In this document: positions 25,867-34,371 of the stretch, one piece after another
How positions within the stretch are numbered: the stretch's first letter is position 1
Layout: each line of letters starts with the position of its first letter
Notes under the pieces: generated by a model
The model's input: only the letters and a program-made list of their open reading frames with translations
Database searches by the model: none
What the model was told of the DNA's origin: nothing
Translations under genes and position numbers: made by a program
NCBI GenBank assembly: GCA_018265615.1
Contig: JABLYX010000007.1
Span: forward strand, 58,614 to 122,613
Length of the DNA: 64,000 nt
Direction of reading: 5' to 3'
From: Lentisphaeria bacterium
Lineage (GTDB): Bacteria > Verrucomicrobiota > Lentisphaeria > Victivallales > Victivallaceae

Positions 25867-26946
25867 ATGACGACTGAATGGACGAAGGAACGGGCCTGGG
25901 AGTGGTACAACGGGACGCCGTGGCTGCGCGGCTGCAACTATCTGCCCTCGGACTGCTGCAACCGCATCGCGATGTGGCAGGAGCTCGACTGGGAGAAGCA
26001 CCTCGAAACCATCGACCGTGAATTCGGGCTCGCGGAGGCGACCGGCTTCAACTCGGTCCGGGTCATCCTCGAATTCGATGTGTGGGACCGGCAGCATGAC
26101 GGCTTCATGCTCCGCTTCGAAGCGTTCCTCGCCGCTGCCGCGCAGCACGGAATCCGTGTGATGATCTGCTTCGCGAACGACTGCACCGTCCCGAAAAATG
26201 AAAACTGGAAGCCGGTCGAACTCGGCCCCCAGCACTACGACCTCGGCTACCACGGCGGGCGGAAGAATTCGCCGCACAGCACGACGGGGCAGATCGGCTA
26301 CTATCCCGCGCTCGACGAGCCGGAGAACGCCGAACGCTTCTACGCGATGGTCGCGGAGATCGTCGCGAAATACGCCTCCGACCCGCGCATCGTCATCTGG
26401 GATCTCTACAACGAAGCGGGGGCCGCGAACCGCGGCGACGTGTCGGTTCCGCTCGTCCGGCGGATCTTCGAAGTCGCGCGCAGCGCCGGTCCGTCCCAGC
26501 CGCTGACCTCGTGCGTCTGGCGCGGCCTCGGGCACTTCTCCGCGGCGGAGCAGACGGCGCTCGAGCTCTCGGACATCGTCTCCTACCACAACTACGGAAG
26601 CTATGCGGACAACGTCATCATGATCGACGCGCTCCGCGAACACGGCAGGCCGATCATCAACACCGAATGGCTGCACCGCCAGCAGGACAACACGGTATGG
26701 GAGATGTTCCCGCTCTTCTACCTCGAAAAAATCGGCTGCTGGAACTGGGGATTCGTGGCCGGGCTGTCGCAGACCTACGAGCCGTGGGAATACATGTACC
26801 AGCGCTACGCGGCGGGCGACCGCAGCATCGACTTCACAAAGTGGCAGCACGACCTTTTCCGCCCGAGCCTGCGCCCCTATGATCCGGGCGAAATCGAGCT
26901 CATCGAGCGTTTCTGCCGCCTGAGCGACGAAAAACAGGCCAAATAA
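25867..26946 (+). CDS. GH5-like cellulase-fold glycoside hydrolase (cytoplasmic)
   Basis: 359 residues from the ATG at 25867, chosen because GAAAGG lies 7 nt upstream; ATG 25861 is two codons earlier. No signal peptide. TIM-barrel with GFNSVRVILEFDVW early, likely acid/base E183 in WDLYNEAG and nucleophile E267 in IINTEWLHR, the usual clan A spacing. RGCNYLPSDCC at the start is a feature of GH5/GH2-type barrels. It probably cleaves an imported beta-linked oligosaccharide; the substrate is not evident. First gene after the divergent promoter and 16 nt from a pseudopilin gene. Confidence 0.75.
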   Translation: MTTEWTKERAWEWYNGTPWLRGCNYLPSDCCNRIAMWQELDWEKHLETIDREFGLAEATGFNSVRVILEFDVWDRQHDGFMLRFEAFLAAAAQHGIRVMICFANDCTVPKNENWKPVELGPQHYDLGYHGGRKNSPHSTTGQIGYYPALDEPENAERFYAMVAEIVAKYASDPRIVIWDLYNEAGAANRGDVSVPLVRRIFEVARSAGPSQPLTSCVWRGLGHFSAAEQTALELSDIVSYHNYGSYADNVIMIDALREHGRPIINTEWLHRQQDNTVWEMFPLFYLEKIGCWNWGFVAGLSQTYEPWEYMYQRYAAGDRSIDFTKWQHDLFRPSLRPYDPGEIELIERFCRLSDEKQAK

Positions 26947-26962
26947 CGAAGGGAACCGGAGC

Positions 26963-27727
26963 ATGAAACGGAACTTCACACTGATAGAACTTCTGGTGGT
27001 GATTGCGATCATCGGCATCCTCGCGGCCATGCTGCTGCCTGCGCTGCAGCAGGCGAGGACCCGTGCAAAGGGAATTCAGTGCGTGAACAACCAGAAGCAG
27101 TCCATGCTGGCCGCGCGGCAGTACCTCGACGACAACAACGAAATCATCGTCATCTCGGGAGCCTACACGCTCTACGGCAGGCAGATGGCGATGACGCTGC
27201 TCTCACATGCGAATTCAAGCGACGCCGCGACCGACGCGCAGAAGGAGGCGCTGCTGAGCTCCGCCGGATACACGAACGGAAAATCCGTGCAGTGCCCCGC
27301 TTCGCTGGTCTCGTTCCTCGACAAGGCGAACGCGAGCTACACCTGGCTCTCATTCTCCTACTCGTCGATCGGCGAATACGGCAGCTACCTTTTCGAGTAT
27401 ACGAGCGGCATCGCCTACAAGGGCGCCTCGCAGCAGGCGAACAACAACATCGGGTACAATTTCAAACGCATGAAGCAGCCGGGGCAGACCGTGACCTTCT
27501 ACGACGGCTTCTCCTCCAACATCGGCTACATGTACTGCCTCGGGACCCGCGCCGCCGGAGCGAGCCAGAACTACGCGCTGCCCGTCCTCGCCCACGGAAC
27601 CGGTTCGAACTTCGCGTTCGCCGACGGCCACGTGGAGACGCGGACCCGGAACGAAATCAACGTAAGGCCGATGGAGATCCGCGCCTGCTATCTCGACCAG
27701 GACAAAGCGCTCTACGCCGCGCTGTGA
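26963..27727 (+). CDS. Prepilin-type (pseudopilin-like) protein
   Basis: 254 residues. N-terminus MKRNFTLIELLVVIAIIGILAAM followed by LLPALQQARTRAK: a short basic leader, then the hydrophobic helix with E5 of mature pilins. The residue before the predicted cleavage point is N rather than the usual G. The C-terminus has LAHGTGSNFAFADGHVETR, the H-X9-DG motif. These proteins are exported by a type II secretion/type IV pilus-like route; their job in Lentisphaerota and Planctomycetes is unknown. The gene sits between a cytoplasmic glycosidase and a secreted one in the same operon. Confidence 0.92.
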   Translation: MKRNFTLIELLVVIAIIGILAAMLLPALQQARTRAKGIQCVNNQKQSMLAARQYLDDNNEIIVISGAYTLYGRQMAMTLLSHANSSDAATDAQKEALLSSAGYTNGKSVQCPASLVSFLDKANASYTWLSFSYSSIGEYGSYLFEYTSGIAYKGASQQANNNIGYNFKRMKQPGQTVTFYDGFSSNIGYMYCLGTRAAGASQNYALPVLAHGTGSNFAFADGHVETRTRNEINVRPMEIRACYLDQDKALYAAL

Positions 27728-27746
27728 CCAACCGGAAGAACCGAAT

Positions 27747-29894
27747 ATGAAACTGTCCCTCAAAACAGCGGCGGCGCTCCTGCTGCCCGGAATGTTCTGT
27801 CTCCCCGCGCAGGCGGAGACGCTCTCCCTCTCCGCCGGAAGCGAATACCGCCCGTTCACCTGGAAGAAGGAGGTGGAAAAAGGATCCGTCCTCGACTTCT
27901 CGGGCCGCCTCGACGCGCCGGCGGGCAAATACGGTCCCGTGGTCATCCGCGACGGTAAATTCGCTTTCCGCGACGCGCCGGGGAAGCCGGTCCGCTTCTA
28001 CGGAACAAACCTCTGCCGCACCGCGCAGTTCCTTCCGCGCGAATGGGCGGAGAAACTCGCGGACCGCATGGCGGCGGCCGGATACAACGCCATACGCATC
28101 CACCATTACGATGACAACATCGTGCGGAAAGGCGCGGGCGGCTCCACCGAACTCGACCCCGCCGCCGCCGCACAGCTCGACTACCTGATCCACTGCCTGA
28201 AACAGCGCGGGATCTACATCAACACCGACCTCTATGTGTCGCGCATCCTCGTAAAGGGGGAGCTCGCCGAGCTGCCGGAAATCACCGCCTGGCAGCAGAC
28301 CTTCAAACCGCTCGTGTTCGTCCTCGACTCCGCGATGGAGAACTGGAAGAAATTCGCGCGCAACATGTTGACCCATGTGAATCCGCATACCGGGTTCGCA
28401 CTGAAGGATGAGCCTGCCCTGATCTCGATCAGCCTCGTCAACGAGGACAACCTCGGCTCCTGCTGGAACGCCTCCCCGGCGGTCGAGGCGGTCTACAGGG
28501 CGAAATTCGAGGAGTGGAAAAAACGGAAAAAGCTCGACGCGGGGAGCCCCGCGAAAAACGATCCGGTATTCTGCGCGTTTCTGGCCGAAACCTACGAACG
28601 CGGCTTCGAGGAGATGAAGAACTTCGTGCGTTCACTCGGCTACCGCGGCGCGATCTCCGACCAGAACATGCTTGCACAGCCGCTGCTCTCCGTGATGCGC
28701 AGCCGCTACGACTTCGTCGAGAACCACTTCTACTGGGACCACCCGAACTGGCCGGAGACGCCGTGGAAGCTCCCGTCGTCGCTCGCGGACATCTCCGCAG
28801 TCGTCCATGAAGCGCGCGCCCCGGCCCGCATCTTCGCGTCGCGGCTCTTCGGCAAGCCGATGCTGGTCACGGAGTTCGACTTCGCCGCGCCGAACCGCTT
28901 CCGGGCGGAGGGGGCGGTCCTGACCGGAGCATACGCCTCTTTGCAGGATTGGGACGGGCTCTTCCAGTTCACCTACTCCCACAACAGCGAAAACGTGACG
29001 GGCGAGGCGTTTCATCCGCGCGGCGCGTTCTTCAACCTCTCGACCGACGCGGTCAAAAGCCTCTCGCAGCTCATCGGCGCGCGGCTCTTCCTCGACCGCG
29101 AGCTCAAGGCCGCCCCGCTCGCAGCCGCCGCAGTGCTGAAGGACGGCGCGAACCTGACCTTCGCCGACGCGTGGCCGGCGGACATCGAACGGCTCGGGCT
29201 GTTCATCCGGGTCGGCAGCATACTCTCGCCGGACGGCCGGAGCAACCTCGCCGGAATCGACGCGCTGCTCGACTCCGGGTACAACTTCCCTGCCGTAAAG
29301 GGGCCGCTGCCCGTCTTCCGGGCGGATACGCAAGACCGCTCCCTCCTCGCGAAGCTGGAAAAGGCGGGGTTCCTGAAACCCGGCTCGTACCGGAACGGGG
29401 CCTGCCGCGCCGCGAACGGCCAGATCCTCCTCGACAGCCGCCGGGGCCTCTTCCGCGCCGTGACGCCGGGCTGTGAAACGCTGATCCTGCCGGAGAACGC
29501 GGAGGAGACCGGCTCCGTCCTGAGCGTGAGAAACCGGACGGGACGCGGCGTCTTCGCGGCGATCTCGCACGACGGCAGGCCGCTGCCGCAGTCGGGCCGG
29601 ATCCTGCTGCTGCACCTGACCGATTCGCAGCCGGAGGGGATCCGGTTCGGCAACGGAAAGCGGACCCGCCTCGAAGATTGGGGCGGCCCCGGCTACCTCG
29701 CCGCGGACGGCGAAGCGGAGATCACGCTGAAAGGACTGAATGCGGCGGAGTTCCGCCTGTACGCCGTCGACACCTCCGGGCGCAGGAGCGCGGAGCTTCC
29801 GCTGCGGCCCGCCGCGAAGGGCGGAACCGCGTTCACGGCCCGCGTCCACTCGGGAGCCGGAGCTGTTTTCACCTACGAACTCATACGCAGATAA
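27747..29894 (+). CDS. Secreted TIM-barrel glycoside hydrolase, GH5/clan A-like
   Basis: 715 residues. Signal peptide MKLSLKTAAALLLPGMFCLPAQA. A core from about residue 45 (VLDFSGRLDAPAGKYGPVVIRDGKFAF...RFYGTNLC) leads into a TIM barrel: AGYNAIRIHHYDDN, RGIYINTDLYVSRIL, likely acid/base E233 in LVNEDNLG, and likely nucleophile E376 in MLVTEFDF. C-terminal beta domains complete the protein. Clearly paralogous to the gene at 51881 (shared LDAPAGKYG, RFxGxNLC, N(A/x)LRIHHxD, KRGIYI motifs). Presumably attacks an extracellular or periplasmic beta-glycan. Exact family not assignable by eye. Confidence 0.75.
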   Translation: MKLSLKTAAALLLPGMFCLPAQAETLSLSAGSEYRPFTWKKEVEKGSVLDFSGRLDAPAGKYGPVVIRDGKFAFRDAPGKPVRFYGTNLCRTAQFLPREWAEKLADRMAAAGYNAIRIHHYDDNIVRKGAGGSTELDPAAAAQLDYLIHCLKQRGIYINTDLYVSRILVKGELAELPEITAWQQTFKPLVFVLDSAMENWKKFARNMLTHVNPHTGFALKDEPALISISLVNEDNLGSCWNASPAVEAVYRAKFEEWKKRKKLDAGSPAKNDPVFCAFLAETYERGFEEMKNFVRSLGYRGAISDQNMLAQPLLSVMRSRYDFVENHFYWDHPNWPETPWKLPSSLADISAVVHEARAPARIFASRLFGKPMLVTEFDFAAPNRFRAEGAVLTGAYASLQDWDGLFQFTYSHNSENVTGEAFHPRGAFFNLSTDAVKSLSQLIGARLFLDRELKAAPLAAAAVLKDGANLTFADAWPADIERLGLFIRVGSILSPDGRSNLAGIDALLDSGYNFPAVKGPLPVFRADTQDRSLLAKLEKAGFLKPGSYRNGACRAANGQILLDSRRGLFRAVTPGCETLILPENAEETGSVLSVRNRTGRGVFAAISHDGRPLPQSGRILLLHLTDSQPEGIRFGNGKRTRLEDWGGPGYLAADGEAEITLKGLNAAEFRLYAVDTSGRRSAELPLRPAAKGGTAFTARVHSGAGAVFTYELIRR

Positions 29895-29921
29895 CCAACT
29901 GATCCAACCCGGAGAAAAAAG

Positions 29922-30704
29922 ATGAAACGGAATTTCACACTCATCGAGCTCCTGATCGTAATCGCGATTATCGCAATCCTCGCGGCCATGCTGCTGCCCG
30001 CCCTGACCCGGGCGCGCGAACAGGCGCGGTCGATCCAGTGTCTGAACAACGTCAGGCAGGTGACGGCTGCATCGCTCTCCTACGCCGCCGACAACCGCGA
30101 ATACCAGCACATCGACGGAAACGGCACCGCCTGGGGCAACCAGTACGCGATGAACCTCTTCACGGCCACGGACAAGAACAAGGACGAAGGCGCGCCGATC
30201 ACCGGGGCGAACCGCCTGCTGGGCTTCAAATCGGCCGTCTGCCCCTCCTCCGGCCTGACCTTTCCGGACGCGGAGGCGGGGTCGCGTGCGTTCACCTACG
30301 GCTTCAACATCGGTTCGCGCGACCACAACGCTTTCGGCGCCTACCTGCTGCAGTTCGCCAGTGCGGCGACCGGCTACCAGCCCGTGCCGGAAAACTGGCT
30401 CGGCAACACCGCCCGTGTCGTCATGAACTTCAAAAAAGTCAGGCAACCTTCGAAGACCTTCCTCGTCGCCGACAACTACTCCGGCAAGTACCGCAAGATG
30501 TTCGCGAAGTGGAGCATCGTCGACGCCTCCGGAGCAAATCAGGAGAGCGCGGGCTTCCCGTGCCTCGCGCACGGCACGACCATGAACTCCAGCTTCGCGG
30601 ACGGCCACGCCGAAGCGCTGACGCTCACAAAACTGCGCACGCATCCGATGCAGGTTGCGGCGGCTTTCACCGCGTACTCGCAGGAGAGCTGGCTGAAGTT
30701 CTGA
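29922..30704 (+). CDS. Prepilin-type (pseudopilin-like) protein
   Basis: 260 residues, GGAGA before the ATG. N-terminus MKRNFTLIELLIVIAIIAIL, then AAMLLPALTRAREQARSIQCLNNVRQ. C-terminal LAHGTTMNSSFADGHAEAL matches H-X9-DG. The middle contains conserved NFKKVRQPSKTFLVADNYSG. Follows the secreted glycosidase by 27 nt in the same direction. Its 3' end borders the inverted-repeat-bounded segment at 30725-31018, whose orphaned opposite-strand start reads back into this gene. Confidence 0.92.
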   Translation: MKRNFTLIELLIVIAIIAILAAMLLPALTRAREQARSIQCLNNVRQVTAASLSYAADNREYQHIDGNGTAWGNQYAMNLFTATDKNKDEGAPITGANRLLGFKSAVCPSSGLTFPDAEAGSRAFTYGFNIGSRDHNAFGAYLLQFASAATGYQPVPENWLGNTARVVMNFKKVRQPSKTFLVADNYSGKYRKMFAKWSIVDASGANQESAGFPCLAHGTTMNSSFADGHAEALTLTKLRTHPMQVAAAFTAYSQESWLKF

Positions 30705-30768
30705 ACAGCAAAGAATCATATTTTCGTATAATGTGCAGTATGTGATGGCGGCAACTTTGGTTTGTCAT
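30667..30768 (-). pseudogene. Orphaned pseudopilin start (SD + ATG + 15 codons) pointing the wrong way
   Basis: On the minus strand AAAAGGAG (30776-30783) lies 7 nt before ATG 30768, an ideal start site. The reading is MTNQSCRHHILHIIR, then 18 unrelated codons antisense to the neighbouring pseudopilin, then stop. HILHIIR is the same peptide as HILHIMR encoded on the plus strand just before the downstream prepilin motif at 31014. The start therefore looks separated from its gene by an inversion. Confidence 0.6.
30725..30745 (+). repeat. Inverted repeat, left arm
   Basis: 21 nt containing ATAATGTGCAGTATGTGA. The reverse complement lies at 30998-31018 with 20/21 identity, 252 bp apart (18 nt perfect). 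Confidence 0.92.
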
Positions 30769-30795
30769 GATACAACTCCTTTTAATTGAACATAG

Positions 30796-30987
30796 TTATA
30801 TGGCTTCCAGCGGCAGAATCATCATGTCCGCTTCCGGCACGCTGCTTTTGTCAAAGATGTATCCGGCTTCGCGGGGAAGATACATTTCTTCCCAACCGGC
30901 GGCAGGCACATTATCGCGTAACAGCTCCCGTCCGGTTCGCGGCGCATACTGCGCTTTTTCTGCCGGGCCGCAATGCCTGTTTTCTGT
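30796..30987 (-). pseudogene. C-terminal gene remnant inside the invertible segment
   Basis: A 63-codon frame opens after a TAA at 30988-30990 and has no ATG near its start. It reads HCGPAEKAQYAPRTGRELL...EEMYLPREAGYIFDKSSVP...MMILPLEAI, then TAA. The composition looks like real protein, and the stop is followed at 13 nt by a clean SD for the next start, as at the end of an operon gene. I do not recognise the family. Most of the gene is missing. Confidence 0.5.
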
Positions 30988-30997
30988 TTATATTGTT

Positions 30998-31018
30998 TCA
31001 CATACTGCACATTATGCG
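30998..31018 (-). repeat. Inverted repeat, right arm
   Basis: Reverse complement of 30725-30745 with one mismatch. It overlaps the ATG at 31014 and encodes HILHIM just before the prepilin motif. Confidence 0.92.
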
Positions 31019-31742
31019 TATGCGATTCACCCTCATAGAGCTCCTGGTCGTGATCGCGATCATCGCGATTCTGGCCGCAATGCTGCTGCCGGCGTTGAAC
31101 CAGGCGAGAAGCCGGGCAAAGGACACGAACTGCCGCTCGAACACAAAACAGCTCGGAACGGCATATGCGCTCTACGGCGACACATTTCACGGTTTCTTCC
31201 CGGTTTCCGGCGTCTGCGGCGCCTCCGATCTCTCGAAGGAGACCACCTACGACAACGTCCCGAATCCGATGAAACTGCTCTCTCTCAGCCTCGGCGGAAA
31301 CGGCGGCGACGTCTCCGCGACACTGCAGCGCAATTCGCTCTTCGAATGTCCGTTCCTCGACCTGCCCGCCGCTTACAACGGACGGGACTTCCTCATGGGG
31401 CGGTGGCTGAACGGCATGATGCACTTCGGTGGCCGGAGCAGCTCGACAAAGCGTTCCGGCGTCAAAAATACGCAGGTCCGGCATCCCTCCGCCAAAATCG
31501 TCCTCATGTGCGGACTCAGCGCGCAGATCACCGACGGCGTCTACTTCCGCCGGACCGGGAACGGCATGGCGACGAGCAGCTTCAACAACCGGACCGGGGC
31601 GCACCCCGGCGGCAGCACGATGTTCCTCTTCGTCGATGGCCATGCGGACGGCAGAAAAAAGGATTTCTGGCATCGCGGAACGACCAATGAAGAGGTCCGC
31701 AAATATATATTCTCCCCTTTCTCAACCGATGTGAATGAATAA
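31014..31742 (+). CDS. Prepilin-type (pseudopilin-like) protein lacking a normal start in this orientation
   Basis: 242 residues from ATG 31014 (MRMRFTLIELLVVIAIIAIL then AAMLLPALNQARSRAKDTNC); ATG 31020 is the alternative. Neither has a Shine-Dalgarno; the frame stays open back to a TTG at 30786 through sequence that does not look coding. The C-terminus has AHPGGSTMFLFVDGHADG, an H-X10-DG variant. The right inverted repeat of the proposed switch covers the start. The stop overlaps the start of the GH50-like gene by 8 nt, so coupled translation would make expression of that enzyme depend on this gene. Confidence 0.85.
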   Translation: MRMRFTLIELLVVIAIIAILAAMLLPALNQARSRAKDTNCRSNTKQLGTAYALYGDTFHGFFPVSGVCGASDLSKETTYDNVPNPMKLLSLSLGGNGGDVSATLQRNSLFECPFLDLPAAYNGRDFLMGRWLNGMMHFGGRSSSTKRSGVKNTQVRHPSAKIVLMCGLSAQITDGVYFRRTGNGMATSSFNNRTGAHPGGSTMFLFVDGHADGRKKDFWHRGTTNEEVRKYIFSPFSTDVNE

Positions 31743-34371
31743 AATGACAATGCTGGAACAACTGCTTTTACCATCTCTCGCGCTTCTCTGCTGCGCGGGA
31801 CCGCTTTCCGCTCCTGCGGAGGAGGCCCGCACGGTCTCCTCCGTCTCCCCCGGCTGGCGCTTCAGCGCGGGGCCGGAGTTCCCCGGCGCATCGGGGCGCT
31901 TCGAAGAAAAGGGCGGCCACCTGCGGCTCGAGGGCGATTTTTCGAAAGGCGGCGGCTACGTCGCGCTCTTCCACGCCGCCGGGCTCCCCGGCGCAAACCG
32001 CCTCACCTTCCGGGCGAGGACCGACGCCTCCACCCTGGCGGTCCGGCTCAAAGGGAAGGACGGACAGGTGCATCAGCACCACTTTCCGGTCGGCAACCGC
32101 GGCGGATGGCAGGAGATCACGGTTCCGTTCCTCCCGGCCCGGAAACATTTCTGGGGCGGCAAAAACGACGGCACACTCGCACTGCCGGTCACGGAATTCG
32201 GCATCGTGCTGCACAAGCGCGACGTGAAAACGCGCGGCTACTGTGAAATCGCGGATCTCCGGCTCTCCGCCGCGCCGGAAACAGAGCCCGTCGAACCGCT
32301 CCGGCTCGACCGCTTCGACGCCTCGAAGGTCACTGTGAACGGCCGTGCCTCCGTCGCGAAACGCGGCGGAACGCTTGTCGTCACGATCCCGGCCAGGCAG
32401 GAGATCTCATGGCCCGGCGTGAACCTGAAGCCGCAGAACGGCTCGCCGTTCTTCGACCTGTCGCGCTGCTCCGTCCTCGCAATGAAGATCCGGAACCTCA
32501 CGGACCGCCAGATCGCGGTCAAGTGCCAGATCGAAAACCTCGGCGCAAACGGCAAGGAGTTCTGCATCCGCGGCGGACGCGCATTCGACGCGGGTGAAAC
32601 CGGCACGTTGCGCGTGCGTTACTTCCGCAACGGAATTGCGCCGGACGAAGTGAAATTCGAAGGTGTGCTGAGTCCGTTCGAGGGGATCGACGGACGCAAT
32701 ACGCTCGACGTGAAGAAGATCACCAACATCATGCTCTTCACGCTCCCGCTCGGGAAAGAGGTGAAGTTCGAAGTGTCGGAAATCCGGCTTGAGGAGCCGT
32801 TCGAAGGCGTTCCGGATGCGCTCCGCAGCGCCGCGTCGTTCTATCCCGCCATCGACCGTTTCGGCCAGTACAACCACAGGGAGTGGCCCGGCAAAACCCG
32901 TTCCGCCGCCGACCTCGCCCGGGCGGGAGAGCGCGAACGGGCCGACCTCGCCACGCATCCGCGCCCGGCGGGGTGGAACCGCTTCGGCGGCTGGGCGCCG
33001 GGGCCGCAGCTCGAGGCGACCGGCAGCTTCCGCGTCGCGAAGCACGGCGGCAAATGGCACCTCGTCGATCCGGAGGGGAGGCTCTTCTTCTCGCACGGCA
33101 TCTGCCAGTTCGAGCAGGAACAGCGGACCGGGATCAACCTGCGCGAACACTATTTCGAGGGCATCCCCCTCCCCGGCGACCCGGCCGGAGCCGGACTCTA
33201 CCGCGAGCAGGATTACGCGCCGGGCGCTGACAGCTTCTACCGGCGGAAAAAGGTCAGGCCGCAGGTCTTCAACTTCTTCGAGAACAACCTCCGGCAGAAG
33301 TACGGCCCCTCCTGGGCCGAAGCGTACAGGGCGCGGCTCTATGAACGCGCCGCAAGCTGGGGAATCAACACCATGGGCAACTGGTCGCTGCGGCTCTACG
33401 CCCGCGACGGAAAGCTGCCGTACGTACTTCAGGCCTACAGCCGCGGAGCGCCGGCAATCCAGGGCCACCACGGCATCTGGCAGCATTTTCAGGACGTCTT
33501 TGACCCGCGCTTCGAAAAGGCCGTCGAAACGTACCTGAAGACCACCTGGCCCTTCGCGGCGGACGACCCCATGTGCATCGGCATCTTCGTCGATAACGAA
33601 CATGCGTGGGGCGGCGAGACCGCGCTCGCGGAGGCGGTGCTGGCCAGCCCCGCCGCACAGCCCGCCAAGCAGGAGTTCCGCCGCCGCCTCGAAGCGAAAT
33701 ACGGCCCGGTCGAAAAACTGAACGCGGCGTGGAAGACAGCCTACGCCTCCTACGGTGCGTTCCTTGAATCGACCGCTCTCCCCGATCCGCAGTGCGCCCG
33801 GGAGGATCTCGCCGCGTTCAACGACGCAATCGTCGAACGCTACTTCGAAGGCGCCCGGAACGCCGTCAGGCGTTTCGCCCCGCAGAAGCTCTACCTCGGC
33901 TGCCGCTTCGCCGGGAGCCCGGTTCCCCGCATCGTGAAAACCGCAGCGCGCTACTGCGACGTGCTGAGCTTCAACATCTACGAGTACTCCGTGGAGGATT
34001 TCCGGCTGCCGGAGAACCTCGACAAGCCGGTCATCATCGGGGAGTTCCACTTCGGGACGATCGCGGGCGGCCACTCCTATCCCGGGCTCCAGGGCAGCGC
34101 GAGCCAATCCGAACGCGGCCGCGACTACCGCCGCTATGTGGAAGGGGCACTGCGCAACCCGCTGATCGTCGGAGTGCATTACTACCGGCTCATCGATCAG
34201 TCCCCGGCGGGACGGAGCCTCGACAACGAAAATATCGGCTTCGGCTTCCTCGACCTCTGCGACACCCCCTACCCCGAGATGGTGCGGGCGGCGCGGGAGA
34301 CGGCGGCGGAGCTCTACGATATCCGTATCGGAACCCAAACGCAATCAGACAGGAATACAGAACAGCCATGA
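31735..34371 (+). CDS. Secreted GH50 (beta-agarase-like) glycoside hydrolase
   Basis: 878 residues. Signal-like N-terminus (LEQLLLPSLALLCCAGPLSAPA). Residues ~35-360 are two beta-sandwich, CBM-like regions. The catalytic part starts at IDRFGQYNHREWPGKTRSAADLARAGERERADL and continues WNRFGGWAPGPQL...GKWHLVDPEGRLFFSHGI, which closely matches GH50 agarases. Likely acid/base E622 in FVDNEHAWGG and nucleophile E770 in VIIGEFHFG. GH50 enzymes cleave beta-1,4 bonds in agarose. Next to a galactonate-dehydratase-like gene this suggests a galactan substrate. The start ATG lies within the end of the pseudopilin gene. Confidence 0.82.
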   Translation: MNKMTMLEQLLLPSLALLCCAGPLSAPAEEARTVSSVSPGWRFSAGPEFPGASGRFEEKGGHLRLEGDFSKGGGYVALFHAAGLPGANRLTFRARTDASTLAVRLKGKDGQVHQHHFPVGNRGGWQEITVPFLPARKHFWGGKNDGTLALPVTEFGIVLHKRDVKTRGYCEIADLRLSAAPETEPVEPLRLDRFDASKVTVNGRASVAKRGGTLVVTIPARQEISWPGVNLKPQNGSPFFDLSRCSVLAMKIRNLTDRQIAVKCQIENLGANGKEFCIRGGRAFDAGETGTLRVRYFRNGIAPDEVKFEGVLSPFEGIDGRNTLDVKKITNIMLFTLPLGKEVKFEVSEIRLEEPFEGVPDALRSAASFYPAIDRFGQYNHREWPGKTRSAADLARAGERERADLATHPRPAGWNRFGGWAPGPQLEATGSFRVAKHGGKWHLVDPEGRLFFSHGICQFEQEQRTGINLREHYFEGIPLPGDPAGAGLYREQDYAPGADSFYRRKKVRPQVFNFFENNLRQKYGPSWAEAYRARLYERAASWGINTMGNWSLRLYARDGKLPYVLQAYSRGAPAIQGHHGIWQHFQDVFDPRFEKAVETYLKTTWPFAADDPMCIGIFVDNEHAWGGETALAEAVLASPAAQPAKQEFRRRLEAKYGPVEKLNAAWKTAYASYGAFLESTALPDPQCAREDLAAFNDAIVERYFEGARNAVRRFAPQKLYLGCRFAGSPVPRIVKTAARYCDVLSFNIYEYSVEDFRLPENLDKPVIIGEFHFGTIAGGHSYPGLQGSASQSERGRDYRRYVEGALRNPLIVGVHYYRLIDQSPAGRSLDNENIGFGFLDLCDTPYPEMVRAARETAAELYDIRIGTQTQSDRNTEQP

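Larger units (their letters stand above)
30725..31018. other. Candidate invertible DNA segment (phase-variation switch) upstream of a pseudopilin
   Basis: The 252 bp between the inverted repeats carry, on the minus strand, the 3' end of an unknown gene (63 codons to a stop at 30796) followed by a strong SD and ATG at 30768. In the present orientation that start reads away from the pseudopilin at 31014, which itself has no visible SD. Flipping the segment about the repeats places the same SD-ATG so that MTNQSCRHHILHIIR joins directly, in frame, to MRFTLIELLVV. No recombinase gene is in this window. This region also accounts for the 309-bp gap between the two pseudopilins. Confidence 0.6.

Noticed and set aside
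25726..27030. Upstream 435-codon extension of the XylR-like regulator frame
   Set aside because: It is antisense to the GH5-like gene; the regulator domain begins at ATG 25725.
30786..31013. N-terminal extension of the pseudopilin at 31014 from a TTG at 30786
   Set aside because: The 76 residues are not conserved-looking, have no SD, and are antisense to the gene remnant in the proposed invertible segment.
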